DNA of 6,387 bases from Candidatus Woesearchaeota archaeon (GTDB lineage Archaea; Nanobdellota; Nanobdellia; Woesearchaeales; UBA12501): NCBI GenBank assembly GCA_026394915.1, contig JAPLZS010000221.1, positions 755-7,141 on the forward strand, given 5' to 3'. The notes below the pieces were generated by a model, which was given only the letters and a program-made list of their open reading frames with translations, had not been told where the DNA came from and searched no databases. Position numbers and translations under genes: made by a program. This document shows, in pieces, positions 1 to 5,734 of this stretch (positions are counted from its first letter, which is position 1; every line of letters begins with the position of its first letter).

Positions 1-335
1 CCATTGTAAAGTCAGATTCATTGGTGGGGAATGTGGTCGGCCATGCAGGAAAGCTTCCCCCAGTATGGGACAATCTCAGCATGGAGAATCATCTCCTGCA
101 GAGGGTTGTAGGATCAAAAGATGAATTGAATGTAGATCCTATAAAGAAGGATGAGATATTGATGCTCAATGTGAATGCTGCTGCAACTGTTGGATTTGTC
201 ACAGAGCTGAGAAAGGGCGGATTCAGGTGCAGGCTCAAGCTTCCTGTGTGCGCAGACATAGGCTCAAGAGTGACTATCTCAAGAAGGATTGCGAACAGGT
301 TCAGGCTGATTGGGTATGGGATAATAAAAGAATGA
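1..335 (+). CDS. eif2g: Translation initiation factor aIF2 subunit gamma, C-terminal part (5' end outside window)
   Basis: This is the GTP-binding gamma subunit of archaeal initiation factor 2, which brings initiator Met-tRNA to the small ribosomal subunit. Only about the last 110 residues are in the window; the family is usually a little over 400, so the G domain lies upstream. The reading frame is open from base 3 with no stop before it, so the TTG at 21 is internal, not a start. Visible family hallmarks are a GNVVGHAGKLPPVW segment at the domain II/III boundary, EILMLNVNAAATVGFV in the C-terminal beta barrel, and the ending SRRIANRFRLIGYGII, close to the family's RWRLIGYG. It ends in TGA, 44 bases before the nrtR-like gene. 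It is a housekeeping gene and shows no functional link to the NAD genes downstream. Identification is by recognised motifs and is confident. Confidence 0.93.
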   Translation, partial: IVKSDSLVGNVVGHAGKLPPVWDNLSMENHLLQRVVGSKDELNVDPIKKDEILMLNVNAAATVGFVTELRKGGFRCRLKLPVCADIGSRVTISRRIANRFRLIGYGIIKE

Positions 336-342
336 TTCTAAA

Positions 343-356
343 GAAAAATTTATATA
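343..356 (+). promoter_or_regulatory. Archaeal BRE/TATA promoter of the nrtR-like gene, probably leaderless
   Basis: An A-rich BRE-like stretch (343-348) is followed by TTTATATA at 349-356. The TATA centre is about 27 bases before the ATG at 380, the spacing at which archaeal transcription starts at or next to the start codon. No Shine-Dalgarno sequence precedes the ATG, which fits a leaderless message. Inferred from sequence only. Confidence 0.6.
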
Positions 357-358
357 AT

Positions 359-377
359 AATTGTCATTGATACACTT
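359..377 (+). promoter_or_regulatory. Possible degenerate NrtR operator before the nrtR-like gene
   Basis: This 19-base stretch matches the 19 bases centred on the pncB palindrome (1175-1193) at 13 positions by hand alignment. Its right half ATACACT is identical to the pncB site, while the left half keeps only parts (AA.TGT). Its own symmetry is imperfect (AA.TGT and ACA.TT outer arms). It sits between the TATA box and the predicted start of transcription, the same arrangement as at pncB, which suggests autoregulation. A/T-rich chance similarity is a real alternative. Confidence 0.35.
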
Positions 378-379
378 AT

Positions 380-1060
380 ATGGGGGAAATACCAAAAATT
401 TCTGTTGCAGTAGACATCACAGTATTCACTATAATTAATAATGACCTTAAAGTTCTTTTGATAAGAAGGAAAAATGAACCTTTCAGAGGGATGTACGCCC
501 TGCCTGGAGGATTTGTTGAACTTAATGAGAGCTTAGAAAAGGCAGCTGCAAGAGAGCTTGAGGAAGAGACCAATGTAAGGGGAATATTCCTGAAACAGCT
601 TCATGCATGGGGTGATGTAAAAAGGGATCCGCGAGGAAGAGTGATATCGGTAAGCTTCATGGCATTGATAGATTCGGACAAGTTCAAGCTCTTGTCTACA
701 TCAGATGCAGAGGCAGCAGCATGGATCTCTGTCTATGAGATTCCAAAACTCGCATTTGACCATAAGACAGTGCTTGATGATGCATTGAGTGAGCTTAGAT
801 ATGAGATACAGACAACAAATATCACATTACAGCTTCTTCCAAAAGAATTCACCCTGACAGATCTGCAGAGAACATATGAAGTGATCCTTGACACAAAGCT
901 TGACAAGAGGAACTTCAGGAAAAGGATAAAGGCCTTGGAGATAATCAGAGAGACAGGAAAAGAAAAGATGGAAGGCGCGCACAGGCCTGCAAAGACTTAC
1001 ATATTCAAAGACCAGAAGTATGCTCCGATAAGGGAAAAGATGCATGTTTTTCTGAAATAG
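380..1060 (+). CDS. nrtR: NrtR-like NAD regulator: Nudix domain fused to C-terminal winged helix
   Basis: Encodes 226 residues. Residues 6-140 form a Nudix domain with a box from G44 to V66: E50, R58-E59-L60 and E62-E63 are in place, and only the usual Gly near the end is replaced by N65. Residues about 148-222 resemble the winged-helix DNA-binding domain of NrtR, with the stretch LLPKEFTLTDLQRTYEVIL, then LDKRNFRKRI and a C-terminal YIF strand. In bacterial NrtR proteins the Nudix domain binds ADP-ribose and the wing domain represses NAD biosynthesis genes; many have lost hydrolase activity. Here the metal-binding glutamates are kept, so it could be regulator, ADP-ribose hydrolase or both. 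The gene stands directly upstream of a full NAD salvage cluster, which strongly supports the regulatory reading. The ATG at 380 is chosen from TATA spacing and because the Nudix domain begins at once. The gene ends in TAG and is followed by a T-run, so it is probably its own transcription unit. Confidence 0.85.
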   Translation: MGEIPKISVAVDITVFTIINNDLKVLLIRRKNEPFRGMYALPGGFVELNESLEKAAARELEEETNVRGIFLKQLHAWGDVKRDPRGRVISVSFMALIDSDKFKLLSTSDAEAAAWISVYEIPKLAFDHKTVLDDALSELRYEIQTTNITLQLLPKEFTLTDLQRTYEVILDTKLDKRNFRKRIKALEIIRETGKEKMEGAHRPAKTYIFKDQKYAPIREKMHVFLK

Positions 1061-1075
1061 CATATGATTTCTGGA

Positions 1076-1091
1076 TTTTTTTTTGTTTTTT
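1076..1091 (+). terminator. Oligo-T terminator after the nrtR-like gene
   Basis: Nine Ts, one G and six more Ts begin 15 bases after the TAG stop. Archaeal RNA polymerase terminates efficiently at such T-tracts on the non-template strand without a GC hairpin. No strong stem-loop precedes it. It would separate the nrtR-like transcript from pncB, which has its own promoter downstream. Confidence 0.6.
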
Positions 1092-1161
1092 ATTGATTGG
1101 ATAAGGTTATTAGCAGTTAATGGGCTTCTTTAAATTTATTTTCATATATAAAAACACAAGA

Positions 1162-1169
1162 TTTAAATA
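1162..1169 (+). promoter_or_regulatory. TATA box of the pncB promoter
   Basis: TTTAAATA fits the archaeal TATA consensus and is preceded by a purine-rich BRE-like ACACAAG. Transcription would start about 25-27 bases downstream, near 1191-1193, leaving a leader of about 35 bases. The palindrome at 1176-1192 lies between this box and the predicted start, so a bound protein would block polymerase recruitment. The rest of the gap (1092-1160) is A/T-rich with nothing recognisable. Confidence 0.6.
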
Positions 1170-1175
1170 CTTGTA

Positions 1176-1192
1176 AGTGTATATTATACACT
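1176..1192 (+). promoter_or_regulatory. Perfect 17-bp palindrome, candidate NrtR operator of pncB
   Basis: The sequence is AGTGTATA, one central T, then TATACACT: a perfect 8+1+8 inverted repeat. A symmetric site of this length, just after the TATA box and over the predicted transcription start, is what a dimeric winged-helix repressor would bind. Bacterial NrtR operators are also palindromes of about this size, and an NrtR-like gene lies immediately upstream. The symmetry is seen directly; its recognition by NrtR is inference. Confidence 0.65.
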
Positions 1193-1226
1193 AAGTAAGA
1201 AAGATAAGGCAATATGAGGCAATAAA

Positions 1227-2678
1227 ATGACAGAACTAAGAAAACCAGGATCAGGATTATTGAAAGAAGGCATGTTTGCATTGTTCGCAGACTATTATGA
1301 GCTGACAATGGCCATGGCAGATTTCGCCAATGGGAACAATAACAGGATAACTGAGAATTATTTCTTCAGGAAGATACCACAGGGAAGCTATGCGATAACT
1401 GCCGGCCTTGAGCAGGTTGTTGATTTTGTGCTTAATGCCAGATTCACAGAAGAAGATATAGAATGGCTCATGCAGGCAAAGCCTAATGCGGATTTTGACG
1501 AGAATTTTGCAGATTATCTCAGGAACTTCAGGTTCCATCTTGATATTGACGCAATAACTGAAGGCACTCCTGTATTTCCAGGAGAGCCTATAATGAACAT
1601 AACCGGGCCATCGATAGAAGTACAGCTGCTTGAGACATATCTGCTAAATATCATGAATTTCCAGACGCTTGTAGCGACAAAGTCAGCAAGAGTTGTCGAA
1701 GCAGCAGAAGGAAAGACCGTGCTTGACTTCGGATCAAGAAGAGCTCATGGAAGAGATGCTGCAATGTTGGGTGCAAGAGCGGCCACTATAGGCGGAGTTA
1801 AAGGGACTTCATTAGTCGCAGCAGGCAGGGAATTTGATATCCCTTATGTAGGAACAATGGCTCACAAATTTGTGATGGACAGGCCTGATGAATTGACTGC
1901 TTTCAATGATTACTGCAGGATATTCCCGCACAATGCAATACTGTTGATTGATACTTATGATACACTGCAGGGAGCAAGGAATGCTGTAACGGCAGGAAAA
2001 GAGCTTGAGGAAAGGTTCAGAGAGCAGGGATACAAACTTACAGGAGTCAGACTTGACAGCGGAAATCTTGAAGAGTTGAGCAAAGGAGTGAGAAAGATAC
2101 TTGATGATGCAGGAATGCAATATGCCAAGATATTCGCAAGCAATGATCTTGATGAGTTTGAGATAGATAGGCTGCTAAAGGCAGGAGCACCAATAGTAAC
2201 AGGCGCAAATTACAATCCTTTGACAGGTGAAGGTGGAGTTTCTGCTTTCGGCGGAGTATACAAGATTGTTGAGAGGGAAGAAACGGGGGGATGGATCCCA
2301 AAGATAAAATTTAGCTCAGAAACGGCCAAGATGACACAGCCTGGAAGAAAGCAGACTTGGAGAGTTTATGGTGATGATCCTGCAAAAGGCGATTATGAAA
2401 GAGATGTCATAGCATTGGCAGGAGAAGAAGCTCCTGCAAGGAATGCGAGGCCCCTGATGGTTCTGATAACCAAAGCGACAGAGAATGGCACTGAGCAGGC
2501 CTATGATTTCCCAAGCGTAAAGGAGATTGCTGCTTACTCAATGGCAGAAAGACAGAGACTGCCAAAACAATACAGGCTGATAGAAGGCTCAGCAAGATAT
2601 TCTGTTGAGATAAGCAAATGTCTTGAAAATATGATCGATATGCTGAAAGAAAAATATCAAAAACAAGATATTTTTTGA
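1227..2678 (+). CDS. pncB: Nicotinate phosphoribosyltransferase
   Basis: Encodes 483 residues, a usual length for the family. It joins nicotinate to PRPP, coupled to ATP hydrolysis, giving nicotinate mononucleotide (NaMN), the entry step of the salvage route, in the cytoplasm. Family motifs are visible in order: the N-terminal ADYYELTMA (21-29), FRKIP (47-51), DFGSRRAHGRDAA (167-179) with the paired arginines 171-172, GGVKGTS (189-195), VGTMAH (208-213) with the histidine phosphorylated in characterised enzymes, LIDTYDT (240-246) and GVRLDSGNL (273-281). DYY at 22-24 and the overall length suit a nicotinate rather than a nicotinamide enzyme, though that is judged by eye. The ATG at 1227 is preceded by GAGG (1216-1219) at 7 bases. 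It is the first gene after the palindromic operator; the TGA stop overlaps an A/T hairpin and T-run. Confidence 0.95.
   Translation: MTELRKPGSGLLKEGMFALFADYYELTMAMADFANGNNNRITENYFFRKIPQGSYAITAGLEQVVDFVLNARFTEEDIEWLMQAKPNADFDENFADYLRNFRFHLDIDAITEGTPVFPGEPIMNITGPSIEVQLLETYLLNIMNFQTLVATKSARVVEAAEGKTVLDFGSRRAHGRDAAMLGARAATIGGVKGTSLVAAGREFDIPYVGTMAHKFVMDRPDELTAFNDYCRIFPHNAILLIDTYDTLQGARNAVTAGKELEERFREQGYKLTGVRLDSGNLEELSKGVRKILDDAGMQYAKIFASNDLDEFEIDRLLKAGAPIVTGANYNPLTGEGGVSAFGGVYKIVEREETGGWIPKIKFSSETAKMTQPGRKQTWRVYGDDPAKGDYERDVIALAGEEAPARNARPLMVLITKATENGTEQAYDFPSVKEIAAYSMAERQRLPKQYRLIEGSARYSVEISKCLENMIDMLKEKYQKQDIF
2650..2676 (+). terminator. A/T-rich stem-loop with T-run at the end of pncB
   Basis: AAAAATATC (2650-2658) and GATATTTTT (2667-2675) form a perfect 9-bp inverted repeat around an 8-base loop, with the T-run reaching 2676 at the stop codon. 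It could terminate or attenuate transcription between pncB and the downstream genes, and a new TATA-like box follows at once. The stem is nearly all A:T and therefore weak; the T-run itself may be the active part. Confidence 0.4.
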
Positions 2679-2690
2679 TAAAAGATAGTG

Positions 2691-2709
2691 TAAAATATAT
2701 ATATATAAT
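2691..2709 (+). promoter_or_regulatory. TATA-like box before the 99-residue gene
   Basis: A long alternating A/T stretch (TAAAATATATATATA and beyond) is centred about 28 bases before the ATG at 2726, the spacing expected for a leaderless archaeal message. It suggests a second promoter inside the cluster, serving the small gene and pncA-nadE-Nudix-nadM. An AGTGTA half-site like that in the pncB palindrome lies at 2687-2692, without a matching second half. A/T-rich composition alone could create both. Confidence 0.4.
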
Positions 2710-2725
2710 AACCAACGTGAGAAAG

Positions 2726-3025
2726 ATGGCAAATGAACAAGAAAAACTCGCAGACAGGGTTTCAAGATTGTCTGCAGAGCTGGATAAGGCAAGAAGACAG
2801 ATTGGTGAATGCAGGCATGAATTTTCTCAGCCTTACCAAGCGACAAGAACTGTGAAAGATGCTGTATTCAAAGGATATAGAGGCCACGGATCAGATCCAG
2901 AACCAGTCTATGAATATTTTGACAATACAGAATATGGCTGGGAAAGGAAGTGTGTTAAGTGCGGCCTTACTCAATACACCACTAAATCAAAGCTGATAAT
3001 CACGGGCCATAAGCCTGCTTTTTGA
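2726..3025 (+). CDS. Small coiled-coil/zinc-ribbon-like protein of unknown function
   Basis: I do not recognise this 99-residue protein. Residues 2-27 are charged and heptad-like (EKLADRVSRLSAELDKARR), suggesting a short coiled coil and perhaps a dimer. It is followed by C29-x-H31, a roughly 45-residue loop with aromatic and acidic residues, and C76-x2-C79-G, so C/H/C/C could hold one zinc ion as in a split zinc ribbon. There is no signal peptide or membrane segment; it should be cytoplasmic. The ATG at 2726 is preferred over an upstream in-frame TTG at 2675, because 2675 overlaps the end of pncB and the region between encodes a low-complexity stretch over the TATA-like box; GTG at 2717 is also possible. 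It lies between pncB and pncA, 21 bases before the latter, which suggests a link to NAD metabolism or a redox/nucleotide-binding role, but this rests on position only. Confidence 0.75.
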   Translation: MANEQEKLADRVSRLSAELDKARRQIGECRHEFSQPYQATRTVKDAVFKGYRGHGSDPEPVYEYFDNTEYGWERKCVKCGLTQYTTKSKLIITGHKPAF

Positions 3026-3034
3026 AAATGAGAT

Positions 3035-3040
3035 GGAGGT
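3035..3040 (+). promoter_or_regulatory. Strong Shine-Dalgarno site of pncA
   Basis: GGAGGT lies 6 bases before the ATG at 3047, a full match to the archaeal anti-Shine-Dalgarno sequence. It fixes the pncA start and shows that this gene is translated from within a longer message, unlike the apparently leaderless nrtR-like and 99-residue genes. Confidence 0.7.
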
Positions 3041-3046
3041 AAGAAA

Positions 3047-3676
3047 ATGACAAAAGCAATAGTTGTTGTGGATATGCTGAACGACTTTGTAAAGAAAGAA
3101 TACGAAGACGGACAGAATGGATTGGTCAAAGGAAAATTAGTGGTTGAAGGGGTAGAAGGAATAGTCAATAACATAAGAAAGATGAGAAACGTTGCAGGAC
3201 TATATGCTGGTGTATCAATGGTGTATGCCAATGATGCACACGCAAAAGAGGATCCTGAGTTCATAGGCTATGGTGGAAACTGGCCAGAGCATTGTGTCAA
3301 AGGAACAACGGGCGCAGAAGTTGTTCCAGACCTGATGCCTTTTGCTGCAGACGTTGTACTAGAGAAACAGACTCTGTTCATGTTCTCAAATCCTGATGCA
3401 GACGCTGTCCTGAGACAAAAAGGAGTAGACGAACTGTACATCACCGGCGTCGCAACAGAGTATTGTGTGAGGGCTGCTGCGCTTGATGCGATTGCAAGAG
3501 GCTACAAAGTGAATGTTGTTGTTGATGCGATTGCAGGTGTAGATGAAATTGTTCTTGCAGACGGGACTTCTGTCCCTGAGACAAAGGGCGCAGTAGCAAG
3601 AGCATTGATGGAGATGGGCAATGCAGGAGCAAGGCCGGTGTATACTGCAAGAGTGCTGGAAGAGATTGTAAGATGA
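3047..3676 (+). CDS. pncA: Nicotinamidase (isochorismatase-like hydrolase family)
   Basis: Encodes 209 residues, normal for the family. It hydrolyses nicotinamide to nicotinate and ammonia, supplying the substrate for the phosphoribosyltransferase encoded upstream. The cysteine hydrolase triad is complete: D9 in VVVDMLNDF, K107 in LEKQTLF, and nucleophile C140 in GVATEYCV, where V135-A136 is the usual cis-peptide site. The metal ligands expected of nicotinamidases, D63 and H65 in NDAH and H82 in WPEHCV, are also present, which separates it from plain isochorismatases. The end (PETKGAVARALMEMGNAGA) is typical of the family. The start is set by a strong GGAGGT. It is 21 bases after the 99-residue gene and 16 bases before the preferred start of nadE, so it sits within an operon. 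Very confident. Confidence 0.94.
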   Translation: MTKAIVVVDMLNDFVKKEYEDGQNGLVKGKLVVEGVEGIVNNIRKMRNVAGLYAGVSMVYANDAHAKEDPEFIGYGGNWPEHCVKGTTGAEVVPDLMPFAADVVLEKQTLFMFSNPDADAVLRQKGVDELYITGVATEYCVRAAALDAIARGYKVNVVVDAIAGVDEIVLADGTSVPETKGAVARALMEMGNAGARPVYTARVLEEIVR

Positions 3677-3678
3677 TA

Positions 3679-3683
3679 GAGGT
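3679..3683 (+). promoter_or_regulatory. Shine-Dalgarno site that decides the nadE start
   Basis: GAGGT directly abuts the ATG at 3684, too close for ribosome use, but lies 9 bases before the in-frame ATG at 3693. This favours 3693 as the true start. It comes only 2 bases after the pncA stop, so the two genes are probably translated in succession from one message. Confidence 0.5.
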
Positions 3684-3692
3684 ATGAAAAAT

Positions 3693-4616
3693 ATGCTTGA
3701 ACATAAAATAATGATGGCAACGATGTATCCTGCAGTTGTCGCTCGGGAGATAGAAGATGCGATACTCAGGGATGTCTTGCAGTCTGATGCAAATGGGGCA
3801 GTCTTAGGCCTGTCAGGAGGGGTAGACTCAACTTGTGTTGCTTTGATTACAAAATCTGCTTTTGACAGATACAACAGAAGATATCCTGATAAGAAGCAGC
3901 TGCAGGTTTATGGGGTCATATTGCCTGCATCATCAAATGATCCTGCAGATCAGAAAGATGCAGAAAGGGTCGCAAAGTTCCTCGGCATAGAATATGGGGT
4001 GATACCAATCCAACCGATAATCGATTCTTATGTTGCGCAGATGCCAGATGCTCTTGCAAACCGCTATGACAGAGGCAATCTTGCTTCTGAAGTCAGGGCG
4101 ACGATCATCAGCAGGGAATCTGCATTCAGAAAATCGATAATGCTCAACACAGGGAATAAGGATGAAGATCAGGGTATAGGCTACTGCACAAAAAGAGGAG
4201 ATAATCTCGGGGACCTTGCGCCGATAGCGCAGCTTCCGAAAAGGCTTGTCAGGGATCTTGCAAGATTTTATCACGCTGATGATGATCTTGTGAAGAGGAA
4301 GCCGACAGCAGGATTATGGCCAGGCCAGTCAGATGAAGGCGAGCTGAAGTATGCTTCTATGCATGTTGGCTGGAGGAGATTCAGTAATCTTGGCACTTAT
4401 GATTATGTCGAGATTGTGACAAATGGCCTTGACCAAGGACTTAGCGCAGGTGAGATAGATGGAGAGACTGGAATCAGCAGGAATGTCATCGAGGATATAA
4501 AATTCAGGCATGATGTTGTAGCTCCGCACAAGAACCAGGTTGCTCCTCCTTCAATACCTGTAACGCTAAAATATGCCCCATTAGACTGGAGGATGTACGA
4601 AGATGGCAAAAGATGA
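3693..4616 (+). CDS. nadE: NAD synthetase, ammonia-dependent
   Basis: Encodes 307 residues from ATG 3693 (310 from the alternative ATG 3684). It adenylates nicotinate adenine dinucleotide and amidates it to NAD, the last pathway step. The ATP-pyrophosphatase P-loop SGGVDS is at 41-46. Further family motifs are GNLASEVR (128-135), NTGNKDE (152-158), TKRGDNLGDLAPI (166-178) and KPTAGLWPGQSDE (203-215), with a C-terminal HK pair at 279-280. No glutaminase domain is present, so ammonia, perhaps that released by the nicotinamidase, would be the nitrogen source. It is a little longer than typical bacterial single-domain enzymes (about 245-280 residues). Slight departures from the common pattern are Q-L-P-K in place of the usual D-L-x-K and GELKY in place of DELG; the catalytic parts look intact. 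Its last 14 bases overlap the next gene, indicating translational coupling. Confidence 0.93.
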   Translation: MLEHKIMMATMYPAVVAREIEDAILRDVLQSDANGAVLGLSGGVDSTCVALITKSAFDRYNRRYPDKKQLQVYGVILPASSNDPADQKDAERVAKFLGIEYGVIPIQPIIDSYVAQMPDALANRYDRGNLASEVRATIISRESAFRKSIMLNTGNKDEDQGIGYCTKRGDNLGDLAPIAQLPKRLVRDLARFYHADDDLVKRKPTAGLWPGQSDEGELKYASMHVGWRRFSNLGTYDYVEIVTNGLDQGLSAGEIDGETGISRNVIEDIKFRHDVVAPHKNQVAPPSIPVTLKYAPLDWRMYEDGKR

Positions 4617-5115
4617 TAGACATTCAGGACAATACCAAAGAGAACGATACAGGCCGCCTTTTTTGGCAACAGACCTCATCATAGAGCATTTTAACGGCCA
4701 AAAACAAGGCATTGTCCTCATAACAAGAAAGAATCCTCCTTATGGTGTTGCATTGCCAGGAGGATTTGCAGAGTATGGATTGAGCTTAGAAGAGAATGCA
4801 AGGAAAGAAGGGATGGAAGAGACAGGCCTTGAGTTCATGATAGAGAATCCAGAAGCTCCTCTTTGCGTGCATTCAGATCCAGATAGGGATCCAAGGGCGC
4901 ATGTGATAAGCGCAACATATTATGGAAGAGGGGTCGGAAAACTAAGTGCAGGAGATGATGCAGCAACTGCATCCATCTACTCAATAGACGAACTGAAATG
5001 CATGCTGGGGAAAAAAGAGTTTGCATTCCCTGATCACGAGAAAGCCATTGTTAAATGGATGGCCCATAAAGGATACATGACAAATGAAGAGGCTTCAAAG
5101 TATATCAGAAAGTGA
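4603..5115 (+). CDS. Nudix hydrolase, probably ADP-ribose pyrophosphatase-like
   Basis: Encodes 170 residues forming a single Nudix domain. Members cleave nucleoside diphosphates linked to another moiety; in an NAD gene cluster ADP-ribose or an NAD-derived dinucleotide is the likeliest substrate, but this is inferred from context. The Nudix box runs from G54 to L76: the metal-binding glutamates E69, E72 and E73 and the closing T-G-L are kept. Three usual positions differ: the first Glu is L60, the Arg of REU is K68, and its hydrophobic residue is G70. The PGGF lead-in (52-55), the DPRAHVIS segment (97-104) and the GDDA loop (118-121) resemble archaeal ADP-ribose pyrophosphatases. It lacks the winged helix of the other Nudix protein here, so it is an enzyme rather than a regulator. 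The start overlaps the end of nadE in another frame, with GGAGG (4588-4592) 10 bases ahead. Confidence 0.87.
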   Translation: MAKDDRHSGQYQRERYRPPFLATDLIIEHFNGQKQGIVLITRKNPPYGVALPGGFAEYGLSLEENARKEGMEETGLEFMIENPEAPLCVHSDPDRDPRAHVISATYYGRGVGKLSAGDDAATASIYSIDELKCMLGKKEFAFPDHEKAIVKWMAHKGYMTNEEASKYIRK

Positions 5116-5116
5116 T

Positions 5117-5125
5117 GGTGAGGAG
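5117..5125 (+). promoter_or_regulatory. Shine-Dalgarno region that decides the nadM start
   Basis: GGTGAGGAG runs up to the ATG at 5126, the GGTGA part at 4 bases and nested GAGG closer. An earlier in-frame ATG at 5084 would add 14 residues overlapping the Nudix gene, with no family match, so 5126 is preferred. Confidence 0.6.
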
Positions 5126-5734
5126 ATGACAGACAAAAAATTCGGCAGAGTCGGGCTTGTGGCAAGGTTCAAGCCAGTGCATATTGGACATGCAGCTCTC
5201 CTGGAATCAATCTGCGAAGATGCAGAAGAAGTGATAATAGGCATAGGAAGCTCAAACAAGTACAACCCGAGAAATCCCTTCACTGTAGAAGAGACAAAAG
5301 ATATGATTGAACTGGTAGTCAAGCCAAAGTTTTCCAATTACAAGATTATTGAAGTGCCTGATTTCGGCGACGGCCCGAAATGGAAAGAGTATGTGGCACA
5401 ATCTTACGGCCCCCTTGATTATTTTGTCACAGACAACAATTATGTCAAGACTCTGCTGGAGAAAGATTACAGGATGATAGAGCCGCATAGGGTGATTCCT
5501 GCCTGCAAGCATGCACCAATCTGCGCATCGATGGTAAGAGAAGAGATGGCAAGATATGGGGATTGGAAATCTCTTGTGCCTTCTGCTGTTGCAGAATACC
5601 TTGGGAATAACGGGCTTGTTGAAAGGTTCAGGAAAGAATTTGGCCTGCAGATATTGGCAGGGCTTTCTGCACCAAGGGATTACAAGAGGCATGAAGACTT
5701 TCAGACAGAGATAAAAAATACAAAACAACAGTAA
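5126..5734 (+). CDS. nadM: Nicotinamide/nicotinate-nucleotide adenylyltransferase (archaeal NadM type)
   Basis: Encodes 202 residues. It transfers AMP from ATP to NMN or NaMN, giving NAD or NaAD; archaeal enzymes of this type usually accept both, so here it would supply the missing step between the phosphoribosyltransferase and NAD synthetase. The nucleotidyltransferase signature is ARFKPVHIGHAALLE, with HIGH at residues 19-22. GIGSSNKYNPRNPFTVEET (39-57) matches the archaeal family pattern closely. The C-terminal ATP-binding motif appears as ICASMVREEM, with S135 and R138 in the ISSTxxR role. The protein is about 25 residues longer than usual archaeal members (about 170-180); the surplus is a polar tail, roughly 178-202. 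It follows the Nudix gene after 10 bases and seems to be the last gene of the operon, since 72 bases separate it from the kinase gene. Confidence 0.92.
   Translation: MTDKKFGRVGLVARFKPVHIGHAALLESICEDAEEVIIGIGSSNKYNPRNPFTVEETKDMIELVVKPKFSNYKIIEVPDFGDGPKWKEYVAQSYGPLDYFVTDNNYVKTLLEKDYRMIEPHRVIPACKHAPICASMVREEMARYGDWKSLVPSAVAEYLGNNGLVERFRKEFGLQILAGLSAPRDYKRHEDFQTEIKNTKQQ

Noticed and set aside
1214..1225. Tiny ORF (ATG AGG CAA TAA, peptide MRQ) in the pncB leader
   Set aside because: The ATG overlaps the GAGG ribosome site of pncB; three codons with no sign of attenuation structure are most simply chance.
1061..1226. A small RNA or riboswitch in the pncB upstream gap
   Set aside because: The stretch is A/T-rich with no GC-bearing stems; the predicted leader is only about 35 bases, too short for a known NAD riboswitch class.
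1957..1964. GATACACT inside pncB as a further operator half-site
   Set aside because: It lies in codons for a conserved D-T-Y-D-T-L segment, has no symmetric partner, and is explained by coding constraint.
2675..2725. Upstream TTG start extending the 99-residue protein to 116 residues
   Set aside because: The extension overlaps the pncB stop and translates the A/T-repeat promoter region; ATG 2726 has better spacing to the TATA-like box and a nearby GTGAG.
3386..3874. Long antisense reading frame opposite pncA and nadE
   Set aside because: It is Cys/Ser/Ile-rich with no recognisable domain and lies opposite two clearly real genes; other minus-strand frames in the window look the same.
5084..5125. 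Upstream ATG giving NadM 14 more residues
   Set aside because: It lies inside the Nudix gene, lacks a good ribosome site, and the extra residues have no match to the family start; ATG 5126 follows GGTGAGGAG.
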